NCBI GenBank assembly: GCA_036971615.1
Contig: JAYKKR010000060.1
Location: 1 to 54,580, forward strand
DNA: 54,580 nt
DNA from: Amyloporia xantha
Lineage: Eukaryota > Basidiomycota > Agaricomycetes > Polyporales > Adustoporiaceae
Direction of reading: 5' to 3'
In this document: one piece after another, positions 33,810-44,297 of the stretch
Position numbering within the stretch: the stretch's first letter is position 1
How the letters are laid out: the number at the start of each line of letters is the position of its first letter
The notes under the pieces: generated by a model
What the model saw: the letters and a program-made list of their open reading frames with translations, nothing else
What the model was told of the DNA's origin: nothing
Databases searched by the model: none
Position numbers and translations under genes: made by a program

Positions 33810-35019
33810 ATGGCTCCTCCTTCCACAGCTCCTGAGATGAAGACTGCAGACGATTTTTTGGCGAACCGCCCCTTGGATTACGATATCGAGTACACAGCGG
33901 AATACTGGGATACAGCGAAGCTAACCGAGTTTGCTGATTTGCTCTGGTCCGTCATCCTGGATGAATGTTATTCTTGGGTGGCAGTGGAGGAAATTCATGC
34001 CATGCTTTGTGTCCGTTTCTGTTGTTATAATGGCCCGGCATTCCCACTGACTTGGCACTTGGGTAGCCGCAGGGCCTGTATGAGTCCTTGTGTGACCTCC
34101 AAGGCGACGTTACTCCGCCCATCGTGCGCGCGGCACTCGACTGGATTTACAGCGATGGCGAAGAGGACCTTCCTGACACGTATCCGCGATTCTTGGCCAC
34201 TTGCCAACTGATCGAGGACGACCCGGACTTCGATCCTGCCACCGACACCGACGATGATGCTGTCGCTGGGAAGGAGCCCACCGAGGTGAATTTTCTCTCT
34301 TTCGCCATTACATCAGTGCTTGACGGGTCTTCTTCAGGGACGCGGCGAAGATCGTTGCCAACAGTGCGTCAGGAAGGGAATATCTGTATGCAAGCGGAGT
34401 GAGCCTGGCCGACCTTGCGAAGCATGTAGGAAGGCCAAAGTGGGGTGCACGTTTAGCGCAGCGAAAAGGCGTCGGTCTCCACCACCACGGCAAGAGGCAC
34501 ATTCGATTTCGAGGGCCTCCACAGCGAAGGGCAAGCGACGACGCGGCTCGCCAGGTAACACCTCCGTATTTCCGGAGGTCTTGTTCTAATCGCAATTGTT
34601 GTCTTATTTGAATCACAGGTAGTCCTCCCAAGGCACGTCGTGCGCGCCAGAGTTCGGTTTCTGGCAGTCCTTCACCGTCAATGGGGCCTGAGCTGCCTTC
34701 CATCTCGAGCGCTGTTTCAAGTGGTCAGCGCAGCACTCGTGCCTCTGTGAGGCTTGATTCTGCCGCACCGGCGTCAGCGAGTGAACCGCGCGGCGATGCA
34801 GCAGCGCGTGTCAACATGCTAGAGCTTGAGGTGGGGGCGAAGGATGCTCAGATCAGGAAGTTGGAAGCTGAGCTCGCATTCGAGCGTCAGCTACGCGCCG
34901 AGGCTGACAGGAAGCTGGAGACCTTGGACCAGGAGGACGTAGCCGATGAAGACGAGGTTGCAGGCAGCTCTCCTGACGGGCAAGGGTCGGAACAATCCCA
35001 GGAGTCCGAGTCGGAGTGA
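33810..35019 (+). CDS. Z: zinc-cluster-like (Zn2Cys6-type) protein with coiled coil
   Basis: Four exons (33810-34010, 34073-34285, 34338-34554, 34619-35019) join in frame. The acidic N-terminal part (A-E-Y-W-D-T-A-K-L-T-E-F-A-D-L-L-W) is followed by a cysteine block C-x2-C-x7-C, an 8-residue spacer, and C-x2-C-x6-C (C-E-A-C-R-K-A-K-V-G-C). This resembles the six-cysteine binuclear cluster of fungal transcription factors, although the spacing of the first half differs slightly. A basic stretch (A-K-R-R-R-S-P) and a C-terminal heptad-like coiled coil (M-L-E-L-E-V-G-A-K-D-A-Q-I-R-K-L-E) follow. A DNA-binding nuclear role is inferred from the cysteine pattern. No link to the L genes is shown. Confidence 0.75.
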
Positions 35020-36273
35020 TGACACAGGGAGCGTGCTCATCGTTGCTCATTTTGTGCGCTTGGACGGTGGCTCATGGTCGTTCCTAGTATCAGCTCCTCG
35101 TTGGTTTAGCATCAGTCGCGTTGATTGTATGTAAATAGGACATTTTCCCTCCCCTCGCATTGTATCTAGTGTCTACGTTGTATTCACCGAGAATGTGTCG
35201 ATGTGGACAGCGTTTTAGCCTGCGGCATTGGAGGCTGTGTTCGAATGCCGCACAATGAGCCTTTGAGCACGTCGTCACAATGGCAGCTAGAAGAGTTCGC
35301 CCGCCTCACACGGGAGGGCTGAGAGATGTGTATCAGATGGCGGCATTCACTCATGTGAGTCGATGCCGCCAACAGGGCATGCAAGATGTTCACTCCTACC
35401 AGCACGATGGCTTCCACAATATCTCACCAGTAACAACTCTCAAGGAATGTCGGATCTGTGCGTCGTTTAAGGAGTGATCATCGTTGTTCGTGTTCATGTA
35501 GCAGACGATAGCTAGATTTCTGCGACCTGATGTCTCAGCCCCCGGCCCGGAACTTCCCAGGTCGAAATGTCACCATTCTTTAATGACGGACACGTCTTTG
35601 TCACAGCATACCGGAGAATGGCATATGAAATACAAGAAGCCTGATTGGGGGGGCCTTTACCAACGGACCTCATAAATTGATTGCCACATTAGCACCGGCG
35701 TCCTAGTTCGGGGATAACACTATTTTGCTTTATCGGTCAATAGAGCCATTCCCAGACCGAGTGGGTTGGAAATTTAACAGAGCTACCTTCTCATTCTGAT
35801 ATTATGTTCATATATGGTGCATTACATCTTCTTAAGAATAACGACCATGCGAGAAACCCCATACTGTAGGGGAATAGAAGATATTGACAGCCAACGAAAG
35901 AAAGATAGACGTTTCGCACACTATCGAAGATATCTCTCCGGCGGACTGCATGCCCCCAACAGACGCGCCAGCAGCCACAGCCCAGCTACAACAAGCCACA
36001 CATCTTTTCGTTGGGTGGAAACTGACATATATAAGTGCGTCTTATGATCATTCAGCATTGCAGGAGTAAAATGTCCCGATGGGATATACGCGGCCTTTAC
36101 CCATATGCGCCTATGCCGCAAGAGAACGCTGAGTCTCAATGTTGCGACGCTGAGAGCAGTGCCAGATGAAACTCACGTCATGTCGATGAGTACTGCTATA
36201 TAAGTTGCGTGCTTTCATTAGGTGCTGGTAAAGTATACACACAACTTGCTCCTGATAGCGAGACGGGTCTAGA
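35020..36273. other. Intergenic region after Z
   Basis: No coding exon is supported. Two 30-bp palindromes lie at 35222-35251 and 35340-35369, 88 bp apart. Confidence 0.45.
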
Positions 36274-36528
36274 CACAGGGTGCATAGCCTGTTTTATACT
36301 GGAGCAAATCATGAATAATTTCCTAAGCAAAATCATTCTTTTCTACACCTTTTTCTCGTAGAAAAATGTGAAATCTTTCTTAGTTTATTCATGAATTCAT
36401 CATATTTCCATGTTTTGCTCAAGTTTTGTATCACATATTGACATGTGAAAAAACAAGATAAAAGAATGATTCTTTCTAAGATAAGTTTCTGGATTTTTCA
36501 AGCACTAAAATGGGCTATGCACCCAGTG
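36274..36528. mobile_element. CACTA-like MITE, copy A (3-bp duplication AGA)
   Basis: The ends are inverted repeats starting CACAGGGTGCATAGCC and, on the other side, CACTGGGTGCATAGCC (read inward). Both run into a T-rich stretch. The flanks show a 3-bp target duplication AGA (36271-36273 and 36529-36531). The interior is AT-rich and noncoding. A second copy in the opposite orientation is at 37517-37776. CACT-like ends and a 3-bp duplication match the CACTA superfamily. Confidence 0.75.
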
Positions 36529-36550
36529 AGAGCGTCATTATTGGCGTCAA

Positions 36551-36740
36551 TAGGGCTGCCCACATCTTTCTTACAGATTATGGATATATGTACAGACAAG
36601 CAAATGCCCGTTGTTTTGCCTCACTGAGACCGAGCCCGACCTGTTTCCAATGGTTGCCAGAGGCTGCCGGATGGAAACCCCCAAAACAGGTAGAATAATC
36701 GAGGGGGCGCGAACCACGCGAACGGAATTGAGCAGCCCTA
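36551..36740. mobile_element. Possible TA-flanked MITE
   Basis: TAGGGCTGC at 36551-36559 is mirrored by GCAGCCCTA at 36732-36740, giving short terminal repeats GGGCTGC flanked by TA on each side. This would fit a Tc1/mariner-type miniature element of about 190 bp. The repeats are short, so chance is not excluded. Confidence 0.35.
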
Positions 36741-37020
36741 ATGATCAACTTCGCTAAAAGCAATACGTACACCCTGAGAAGAGAGAGTCCTTATGGAGTA
36801 CTGACCACCATAACTTGTGATCTGAGTGGGCCAGCTAATCGTCCAATGAGATGGTGCCGATAGCAAGACCGGCGTCTGGGTGTCATCAGCTGATGAATTT
36901 GTTCACACACATTGAATCGAGTGTGATACGCGAGGACGTATTGGACGTAAACATGAGAAGCTGCATGTTTACAAAAGGACGAGAGCGGGCTTGACGACCA
37001 TAGTATAGGCCTATTCCGCC

Positions 37021-37368
37021 ATGGCCATTGCAGCAGCCCGGCGGGCGATGCTTTACCGCAGCATTCAAACCAGTGTCAACTCTCTTCAAGTTGAATACGA
37101 ACACAGGCCGGCAGTGATGCCGAAGGTGTATCCGCTTTCATTTTGGCTAGAGTGGGCTGATAGGGTTGTATTTCACGCGGTAAGCAAAGTCAGTGTGGGA
37201 TCACATCATCTGACCGTCTTTACACAGGACACGATCCTGTTGGCGTTAGACGAGCTCCACCGACATGGAATGAAGGATATTGCAGGTTTGGGCAAATATG
37301 ACCATATGGTCAGCTACGCCTCCAACCTGCTGTACGACCAAGTTCTCGAATATGATCACATGAAGTAG
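37021..37368 (+). CDS. S5: small W-rich two-exon protein (family member, intact)
   Basis: Starts MAIAAARRAMLYRSI. Exon 1 is 37021-37179 and exon 2 is 37228-37368, giving 99 residues. The 48-nt intron happens to be open in frame. Core motifs: N-S-L-Q-V-E-Y-E-H-R-P-A-V-M-P-K-V-Y, F-W-L-E-W-A-D-R-V-V-F-H-A, then D-T-I-L-L-A-L-D-E-L-H-R-H-G-M. It is closest to S4, and the resemblance extends into the upstream 150-200 bp, so the two arose by segmental duplication. It is flanked by the two inverted CACTA-like MITEs. Function unknown. Confidence 0.7.
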   Translation: MAIAAARRAMLYRSIQTSVNSLQVEYEHRPAVMPKVYPLSFWLEWADRVVFHAVSKVSVGSHHLTVFTQDTILLALDELHRHGMKDIAGLGKYDHMVSYASNLLYDQVLEYDHMK

Positions 37369-37516
37369 AAGGCATGTGATGGTGGTGAGTTGACGATTAT
37401 CAGCACGCACGTTGTGCAACCACTGATGAATAACTCAATGAAGATATGTCCATATAGCTCTGTCAAATATAGAAACCACTGCATGTCCGAAATGACTATT
37501 GCCAGCTAATAAGATA

Positions 37517-37776
37517 CACTGGATGCATAGCCCGTTTTAGCGCTTGCAGAATCGTGAAAATTTGTTTGGAAAGAATCATTATTTTATATTGTTTTTTCTT
37601 ACGTCAATACGTGATACAAAACTCGAGTAAAACTTGAAAATATGATAAGATAAATTCATGAGTCAACTAGGATAGATTTCACATTGTTCTACAAGAAACA
37701 GGTGTAGAAAAGAATTATATTGCTCAGGAACACATTCACGATTTACTCGGGTATAAAACAGGCTATGCACACTGTG
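37517..37776. mobile_element. CACTA-like MITE, copy B (3-bp duplication ATA)
   Basis: Ends read CACTGGATGCATAGCC and CACAGTGTGCATAGCC (inward). The 3-bp flanking duplication is ATA (37514-37516 and 37777-37779). The interior matches copy A when reverse-complemented, including TTCTTTTCTACACC, so it is inserted in the opposite direction. Confidence 0.75.
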
Positions 37777-38941
37777 ATACATGACATGTGCCCTAAGTCT
37801 GGTCGGTACCCAAGCCGGCATTGACTCACATATGTCAATGCCGCAGAGGACAGAGGATGTTTGATCTGCGCGTCATGTTCAACAACAAGAACCGTTTGAG
37901 CGGCAACATGGATACGGATATTCAGGGTTGTCTGTTCACTTTGATGCCACGCATAGAGAGCCTAGATATACATCATATCATAATACGGTACACATCGAGA
38001 GGGAGGCATTTACAGGGTTTTCGATACGGACCTGTCAAACCAAAGGATCCCGGAAACTTTGGGGGGCTATACAGGCCACATCTGCCGAAACGCCAAAACC
38101 TATGTCGTTCTATATAGGTTGTGTAGGCCGGTATTGAAGTAGGTACCCCTTTTCAGTAGTTCGCAGTAACCGGCAGATCCTATATGAGTTCTATATAGTG
38201 TCAGAGTCCCGTAGGTACATAGATCTATAGGTCGATGTAGGCCTCCGTGGGAGCTCACGTGCTCACACATGGGTGCCGCGCTATTGTGCCTCAGGCTGTC
38301 AATTGCCGTATAATAATAACCCAGTCGCTCTCGGCAAATAATAAAGATGATGAAAAATTGTATTTTATTTCTAGCCTAGCTGGCTTATGTTTACGGAATC
38401 TAGTGCATGGGTAACATATTACAGACTATCGGCCCTACCGTGACATTGGAGCTCGCGGATAGTCAACTCGTCTATGGCCGGGCCTACTTCGATGATGTAG
38501 CCTGCTGAGCGAAAACAAATTACCTATTAGTGGCCTGTATTGAGTATAAATCTATGATTTGAAACCAGCCTATTGGGTCACCAACTGAGTCACGAGTGGG
38601 ATATCCTTACCTCAGAGTTTGCAAGTCTTCACGCATGCTGGCACTGTACGGCATACGCCTAAGAAGCCCTGAGAGACGTGTGAGCCCGAGCACGAGCGTT
38701 TCTTTCAGTTCATAAAGTCTGCAAAGCTGCTCAAGGTGGAGGATTCGGCGTAAATGTTCTGACCGGCATTGCCAAGACATATGTTCTATCTGGTTGCATG
38801 AGATCTTAGATAACACAGTCTATATAGTGTACGTCTCGTGACAGACTCCTACAGAGAGCTACAGAGTGACGTGATTCGTATCCAACGCAACATAGAAGAC
38901 GCATATATATGGCAAAGAAAGTGTCCTTGCAGATGGCACTT
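37777..38941. other. Gene-free stretch, last 30-bp palindrome
   Basis: The last member of the 30-bp palindrome family is at 37815-37844 (CCGGCATT ... AATGCCGC). Beyond it no further copy is seen in the window. No coding exon is supported. Confidence 0.45.
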
Positions 38942-39219
38942 TCATGCCGACATGCTGTCCATCACCACTTCCTTCAGACTCCTTCGATGAGCCTTCTTTT
39001 TGCGAGCTTTGCGTTCCCGCTGGGCTCCGCGAGTGTTCGATGCAGGTGCTCCATGTTGAGTGAGTCCTGTGTCAAACATGCCTGTGTCATCGATGGCAGC
39101 ACCCTGGTTTAGCTCATCCAGCTGCATGGCTTCAGGACTGCCGTAATCCTTAGTTTTCTTACGGAGGGCTGTTGTGAATGAGTAATTATAGAGTAACCAG
39201 CTCGCTGTATGAAACTCAC
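38942..39219 (-). pseudogene. Detached last intron and exon of an L-family gene
   Basis: The minus strand matches the 3' end of L1 (8868-9119): the last intron (opening GTGAGTTTC, ending ACAACAG, 39219-39169) and then the last exon (39168-38942), which reads L-R-K-K-T-K-D-Y-G-S-P-E-A-M-Q-L-D and M-F-D-T-G-L-T-Q. It diverges from L1 near the C-terminus before a TGA. Similarity stops at the intron's 5' end, so the rest of the gene is missing. It is the remnant of a seventh copy or a duplicated piece of L1, on the opposite strand to all other L genes. Confidence 0.75.
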
Positions 39220-39295
39220 GTGAATTATAGGGACTTTTTCTAAATAGGTCGGGGTAAAACTAGGGTCTTCCTAGGGGTTTTCAGTGAGATACCAC

Positions 39296-39619
39296 GGAAT
39301 ATCGATCTTGAACGATGTTCCATGAAGGTTTACTGTGAGGCATCAATGTCAAAGACAAAGTGAGAAGTGAGGAATATCGTCCGTGAACGATATTCCGCAA
39401 CATTCAACCTCTACTACAGGACAAGAATGACCGTCAGAAACGCGGAATATCGATCCTGAACGATATTCCGTGATGCATGATGTCTGACAAGATGAAAATA
39501 AAAGACGTGATAATATGCGGAATATCGGTCAGGATCGATATTCCGTGCTACGAGACCTCCGATGGGACAAAAATGAAGGTATCTGATATATGCGGAATAT
39601 CAATGTGGACACTATTCCG
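39296..39619. repeat. 26-bp palindrome array, five units, about 75-bp period
   Basis: Units of GGAATATC-N10-GATATTCC type start at 39296, 39371, 39444, 39519 and 39594. Intervening sequences are 47-49 bp and the later ones resemble each other, so this is a diverged tandem array. The fifth unit is degraded and its right end is part of the target duplication of the large hairpin element that follows. Confidence 0.8.
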
Positions 39620-39622
39620 GGG

Positions 39623-41927
39623 CACCTGTGGTATCCAAAGTTGTACAACAATTGCCCAGGTACCTGGGCTTAGCTCTGTGCACAACTTGGCCAGGGTTTT
39701 ACAAGGCTTGTAATACAACTGGGCCTGCTGATTGACAATCCACAAACCTGCCCAGCCTTTGTACAATGTTAACCTGGTTTGTAAATCCGCATTTTTGACA
39801 ATTTCAGTTAAATACTGGGCAAGCTTGTAATAAATATAATCATATATTTCTGCTGTACAGGTCATATATCATTATATATCATTAAAATCCGCTTATTTCT
39901 GCCAATCCATATATGGTAATATCCAATACAGGATTATTATATATCATTAGAATCCGCTTGAATGGGCCATTCCAAATATGGTAATAGCCAGTATATACAC
40001 CATTAGAATTCGTTTGAATGGGCCATTCCAAATATGGTAATATTCAATATAGGATTGTTATATATCATTGGGATCCATTTGAATGGGGCAATACAAATAT
40101 GCAATAAAATGTAGGGGTATTATATACCATTAGAAAGCACTTGAATGGATCATTCCCAATATGGTAATGGTCCATTTGGGGCTGGCACATCAATAATGAT
40201 GATTTCGGGGGTGGTTAGATTTTCATATCGTCGCGTTTGAATCAGTATTTTGCATTTTCTGGCTTAATCGGGCAAGCTAGGGGTCTGGAAAAATTTATCT
40301 GGGATCCTTGGATGATGCTCTACGACTTTCATTTCTACCATATATGGCAATATTTCCTTTTTTGGAAAGTGTTGGTAGTGCTCATGGGGCTATATAGCAG
40401 GTGAATATCAGTGAGAATGTGTATCAGAAGTGGTATAATGTAGTGCAGCATGTGGTGTGAATGGCTAGTGAACAGTCGGAGACAGCTATGTAACACAGAT
40501 CTTCACACGTCTCATCGCTTTTGCTATTTGACAATCAGCCAGTCAGTGCACACCATGCATTGCTAATGTTTGAGGTAGATAGTATACTGCACACAGTCAA
40601 TCACTTGACTGATCAGTGTACTCAACAGTCACTCATATCTAGTATTTAGTTACTGGCAGTTGGCAATCAGTCAGTCAATCAGTCAGTCAGTCATAAGTGC
40701 GCACTCAGTCACTTTGTCTGCAACTGGACATGAGGTTGATGAAGTTCAAACATAAGTCTGTACACAAATACACATCTGTTCACACATATTGACAATGACT
40801 TGGACAATAACATAAGTGACTTTTGACCTGAGATCACAGTGACTGAGTGCGCACTTATGACTGACTGACTGATTGACTGACTGATTGCCAACTGCCAGTA
40901 ACTAAATACTAGATATGAGTGACTGTTGAGTACACTGATCAGTCAAGTGATTGACTGTGTGCAGTATACTATCTACCTCAAACATTAGCAATGCATGGTG
41001 TGCACTGACTGGCTGATTGTCAAATAGCAAAAGCGATGAGACGTGTGAAGATCTGTGTTACATAGCTGTCTCCGACTGTTCACTAGCCATTCACACCACA
41101 TGCTGCACTACATTATACCACTTCTGATACACATTCTCACTGATATTCACCTGCTATATAGCCCCATGAGCACTACCAACACTTTCCAAAAAAGGAAATA
41201 TTGCCATATATGGTAGAAATGAAAGTCGTAGAGCATCATCCAAGGATCCCAGATAAATTTTTCCAGACCCCTAGCTTGCCCGATTAAGCCAGAAAATGCA
41301 AAATACTGATTCAAACACGACAATATGAAAATCTAACCACCCCGAAATCATCATTATTGATGTGCCAGCCCCAAATGGACCATTACCATATTGGGAATGA
41401 TCCATTCAAGTGCTTTCTAATGGTATATAATACCCCTACATTTTATTGCATATTTGTATTGCCCCATTCAAATGGATCCCAATGATATATAACAATCCTA
41501 TATTGAATATTACCATATTTGGAATGGCCCATTCAAACGAATTCTAATGGTGTATATACTGGCTATTACCATATTTGGAATGGCCCATTCAAGCGGATTC
41601 TAATGATATATAATAATCCTGTATTGGATATTACCATATATGGATTGGCAGAAATAAGCGGATTTTAATGATATATAATGATATATGACCTGTACAGCAG
41701 AAATATATGATTATATTTATTACAAGCTTGCCCAGTATTTAACTGAAATTGTCAAAAATGCGGATTTACAAACCAGGTTAACATTGTACAAAGGCTGGGC
41801 AGGTTTGTGGATTGTCAATCAGCAGGCCCAGTTGTATTACAAGCCTTGTAAAACCCTGGCCAAGTTGTGCACAGAGCTAAGCCCAGGTACCTGGGCAATT
41901 GTTGTACAACTTTGGATACCACAGGTG
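39623..41927. mobile_element. 2.3-kb hairpin (foldback) element with 7-bp target duplication
   Basis: Two arms of about 1.09 kb (39623-40713 and 40838-41927) are near-perfect inverted copies around a 124-bp spacer. I noted one 1-bp indel and a few substitutions between the arms. Ends read CACCTGTGGTATCC inward, and the flanks carry the direct repeat TCCGGGG (39616-39622 and 41928-41934). Each arm contains internal tandem repeats of about 60-75 bp with ATATGGTAAT. Identical short open frames in each arm (start MTCTAEIYDYIYY) look like chance, and no transposase is present. It is a non-autonomous element; the superfamily is uncertain (a 7-bp duplication is compatible with several). Confidence 0.85.
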
Positions 41928-41934
41928 TCCGGGG

Positions 41935-42521
41935 ATTATGAGATCAGAATGAATATGAAATGAGAGATAAAGTAAAACATGCAGTTGATGAACATAAAGA
42001 AGGATTTTGTAGTCTAGTAAAAATATGCTATATTTATGTTTTGAATAGAGGGAACCCATATTGACCAGAGTATAAGACAGATTGAAACTGTTTTCAAAGC
42101 TGCTTGTGTCGTATTGTGTGTCTTTGATCGGGGATATAGAGAGATGAACGAATCGACCAATAGGACGGGGAGGATTGCCATACATCATGGATCAGGTGAG
42201 GCGGAACATGAGGTGATGGCAATGCAGCGTTGTGTTCCCATGTCAAATTGAAATGATGGGATTTGTGGGGGATCTTCGATGTTAGTGTGGGAATTGACAT
42301 GTGTCCATCAGAAATGGACGTGGTTGACGGGCGCATCAATTAGATGGGCAGGGCGATTGAATAGTTATGCTCCCGTGTCCTTATCGTTGGGCAGGTAGTC
42401 TGGGAAGAGTGAAAATATATTCAATTGTGCGAGGGCTTCTGAAACGTAAGATTGAGGAATAGAGTTATAAGAGGGAGGGAATGGTTAAAGGAAATGAGAT
42501 ACTAACTCCTGCTAATCACCG
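41935..42521. other. Gene-free stretch between hairpin element and S6
   Basis: No coding exon or palindrome is seen. It is AT-rich, and probably includes the S6 promoter. Confidence 0.4.
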
Positions 42522-42897
42522 ATGGCCACTATCTCCGAAGAAGAGTACATCGCGCAGATGTATGGGGTTGCGCAGATAGGGTATGCGGGGCTGCAGCTGC
42601 AGTGGGCGTGGGGAGTTGTGACACGAAGTGTGGCGCATCCTGCGGAAGTATGGTACGAATGGGCGAAAAGAGTCTATTCTACGGAGTAAGTGATGGTGTA
42701 AATAACGGAAGACGTGGAAGCTAATAATAGTAATTGAGCAGTACATGGTGCTGATAAGCACGTTGAGGCCGCACAGTCCGGGGGTCATCATGTACCAGGA
42801 GCTTGGCATGTACCGTCAGTTGGTGGAACTTGCCGCAGAGATTGTCCACGAGATGGATGACGAGATGGATGACGAGTTGATGGAAGACGAAGACTGA
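42522..42897 (+). pseudogene. S6: divergent small W-rich family member, one frame break
   Basis: Starts MATISEEEYIAQMYG, with G-Y-A-G-L-Q-L-Q-W-A-W and V-W-Y-E-W-A-K-R-V. The donor GTAAGT at 42686 falls one base out of phase with exon 2 (42742-42897, V-L-I-S-T-L-R-P and an acidic Asp/Glu end). One missing base just before the donor would restore the family's phase-0 boundary. This is either a true frameshift or a sequence error. It lies just upstream of S7 and L5. Confidence 0.5.
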
Positions 42898-43495
42898 GCC
42901 CATACACGGTGAGTATTGACTTCGTGAGTATACGTGCAGATAAATAACTCTGTCTAGATTGATCGCTCACATACACGCCGGCCAGTAAAATGTAGATAGA
43001 TATTAATCGCCGAGATGCAGTACACGTTTACTTTATAGAGTCTGAAAACATACGAATGTGAGGAATATCGGTCAGGAACGATATTCCATGATAACACGAT
43101 CACGAGGAAATGCGGAATATCGTCCGTGAACGATATTCCGCGATATCTCGATCATGATCAAGTGCGGAATATCGATCTAGGACGATATTCCGTGATTGTG
43201 AGCGTCCGACGGGCATCAAAATCAAAGCCTTACTCGTGAATAAGTATACAAATAAAGAAGCTTCTTTATTGGAGATATCATGATTGTAATATAAATATAT
43301 TATTGGATGCACTCAGTATGAAGGATCATACGATGGAAGACGGCCTCGTGTACGCCTGCACGTATCAAAGTCCCCGGCTTGCTGGCGATCAAGATTGTCG
43401 ATGGCTGTACACGGGCGCTAATTATGTACATATATGAAAGCACACTGGCATGAAGGGTGAGACCTATATTCAGTCATTCTCCCTCCTCTTACACC
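42898..43495. other. S6-S7 intergenic region with 26-mer array
   Basis: No coding exon is supported. It contains the three-unit 26-bp palindrome array at 43062-43191. Confidence 0.5.
43062..43191. repeat. 26-bp palindrome array, three units, exact 52-bp period
   Basis: Units start at 43062, 43114 and 43166, each 26 bp, separated by exactly 26 bp of less conserved sequence. They are perfect or near-perfect GGAATATC ... GATATTCC palindromes. Confidence 0.85.
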
Positions 43496-43908
43496 ATGCC
43501 TGGCAAGAATCCTTTCCCGCCTCCCGCCGATACGCTGGTTGGGGTGTGCGCCATGATTACGAAAGGCTTTGATGGCCTCGAGTGGGAGTGGGAGCGCCGG
43601 CCGATGACACAGCCATTTGTATTCTCTTCAGTTTGGTTGGCATGGGCGCAACGAGTTGTGTGGTTTGCAGTAAGTCAGAAGGAGAGAAAGACAAAGACAA
43701 GCGACTTACTAGTAGGTGACAGGATATGGCACGACTAGGAATGGCGGTCTTATCTGGAATCTATGGTGCGCGCGATGAGAATGGGATTCCGATCAGCAAG
43801 TACAGGGAGATGATCGGGTTAGCTCACCACATCATTTCCATGCACTCCGTTGGGCGATCGAGCGAGTTAAGGATTCCAGATCAAGGGAAGGATGGCCCGA
43901 AGCTATGA
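43496..43908 (+). CDS. S7: small W-rich two-exon protein (family member, intact)
   Basis: Exon 1 43496-43669 and exon 2 43723-43908 join in frame to 119 residues, starting MPGKNPFPPPADTLVG. Family motifs: G-F-D-G-L-E-W-E-W-E-R-R-P, V-W-L-A-W-A-Q-R-V-V-W-F-A before a 53-nt intron (GTAAGT ... ACAG), and D-M-A-R-L-G-M-A-V-L in exon 2. It ends with a short basic tail at the TGA 43906-43908. It lies 390 bp upstream of L5 on the same strand, as S4 does for L1. Function unknown. Confidence 0.7.
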
Positions 43909-44297
43909 GCTGAAGTCGAAGCGCCAGTCTAGGATGTATGTACTTAGCACGTACCGATTTGTATGGTGCGAACATCGCGGACGATCGATGGCACTGGTAT
44001 CTATCAGATGGCGAAGAATATATTGAATAGCTGACTATTACAGAGATGGAGAAGTCAGAGGGAGAGCCTGTGTACAAGAAGTGAGGGCAAGGATGATATA
44101 CAAGTGAAGTCTGCGTGTATAAAGATGCGCCGACTCGATCGAGTCAAGTGTGGGAAACTATGTCCGCATTGGGCGCATCCGCGCGCGCCGGTGCAGCGCG
44201 GCCTTCCTCATTTGGACGTCGCGCTGTTGGACTCAATCCGCCATTATATTCACTCAACCTCTGCTTATATTTCAAATCCTGTTCTCTGCACTTCGAA

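Larger units (their letters stand above)
98..37844. repeat. Dispersed 30-bp palindrome family (about 36 copies)
   Basis: Unit: GCGGCATT, 14 nt, AATGCCGC, almost always exactly 30 bp. The 14 nt tend to be self-complementary too (around CACA-NN-TGTG). Copies start at 98, 1185, 2247, 5818, 6934, 6987, 8664, 11100, 11182, 12319, 13919, 14047, 16492, 16556, 18628, 18678, 20688, 21654, 22689, 22745, 23845, 25543, 26277, 27727, 27890, 28823, 29971, 30031, 31872, 32982, 33397, 35222, 35340 and 37815, plus degraded copies such as 4857. About half are in introns, the rest intergenic, one exonic. They are short for MITEs, and copies differ in the loop while keeping length and arms. This suggests constraint on an inverted-repeat site or RNA hairpin. 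Confidence 0.85.

Noticed and set aside
39548..41963. Two near-identical ORFs starting MTCTAEIYDYIYY as protein genes
   Set aside because: They are mirror copies within the arms of the hairpin element, AT-rich, with no intron or domain, and different ends. They are best explained as chance frames.
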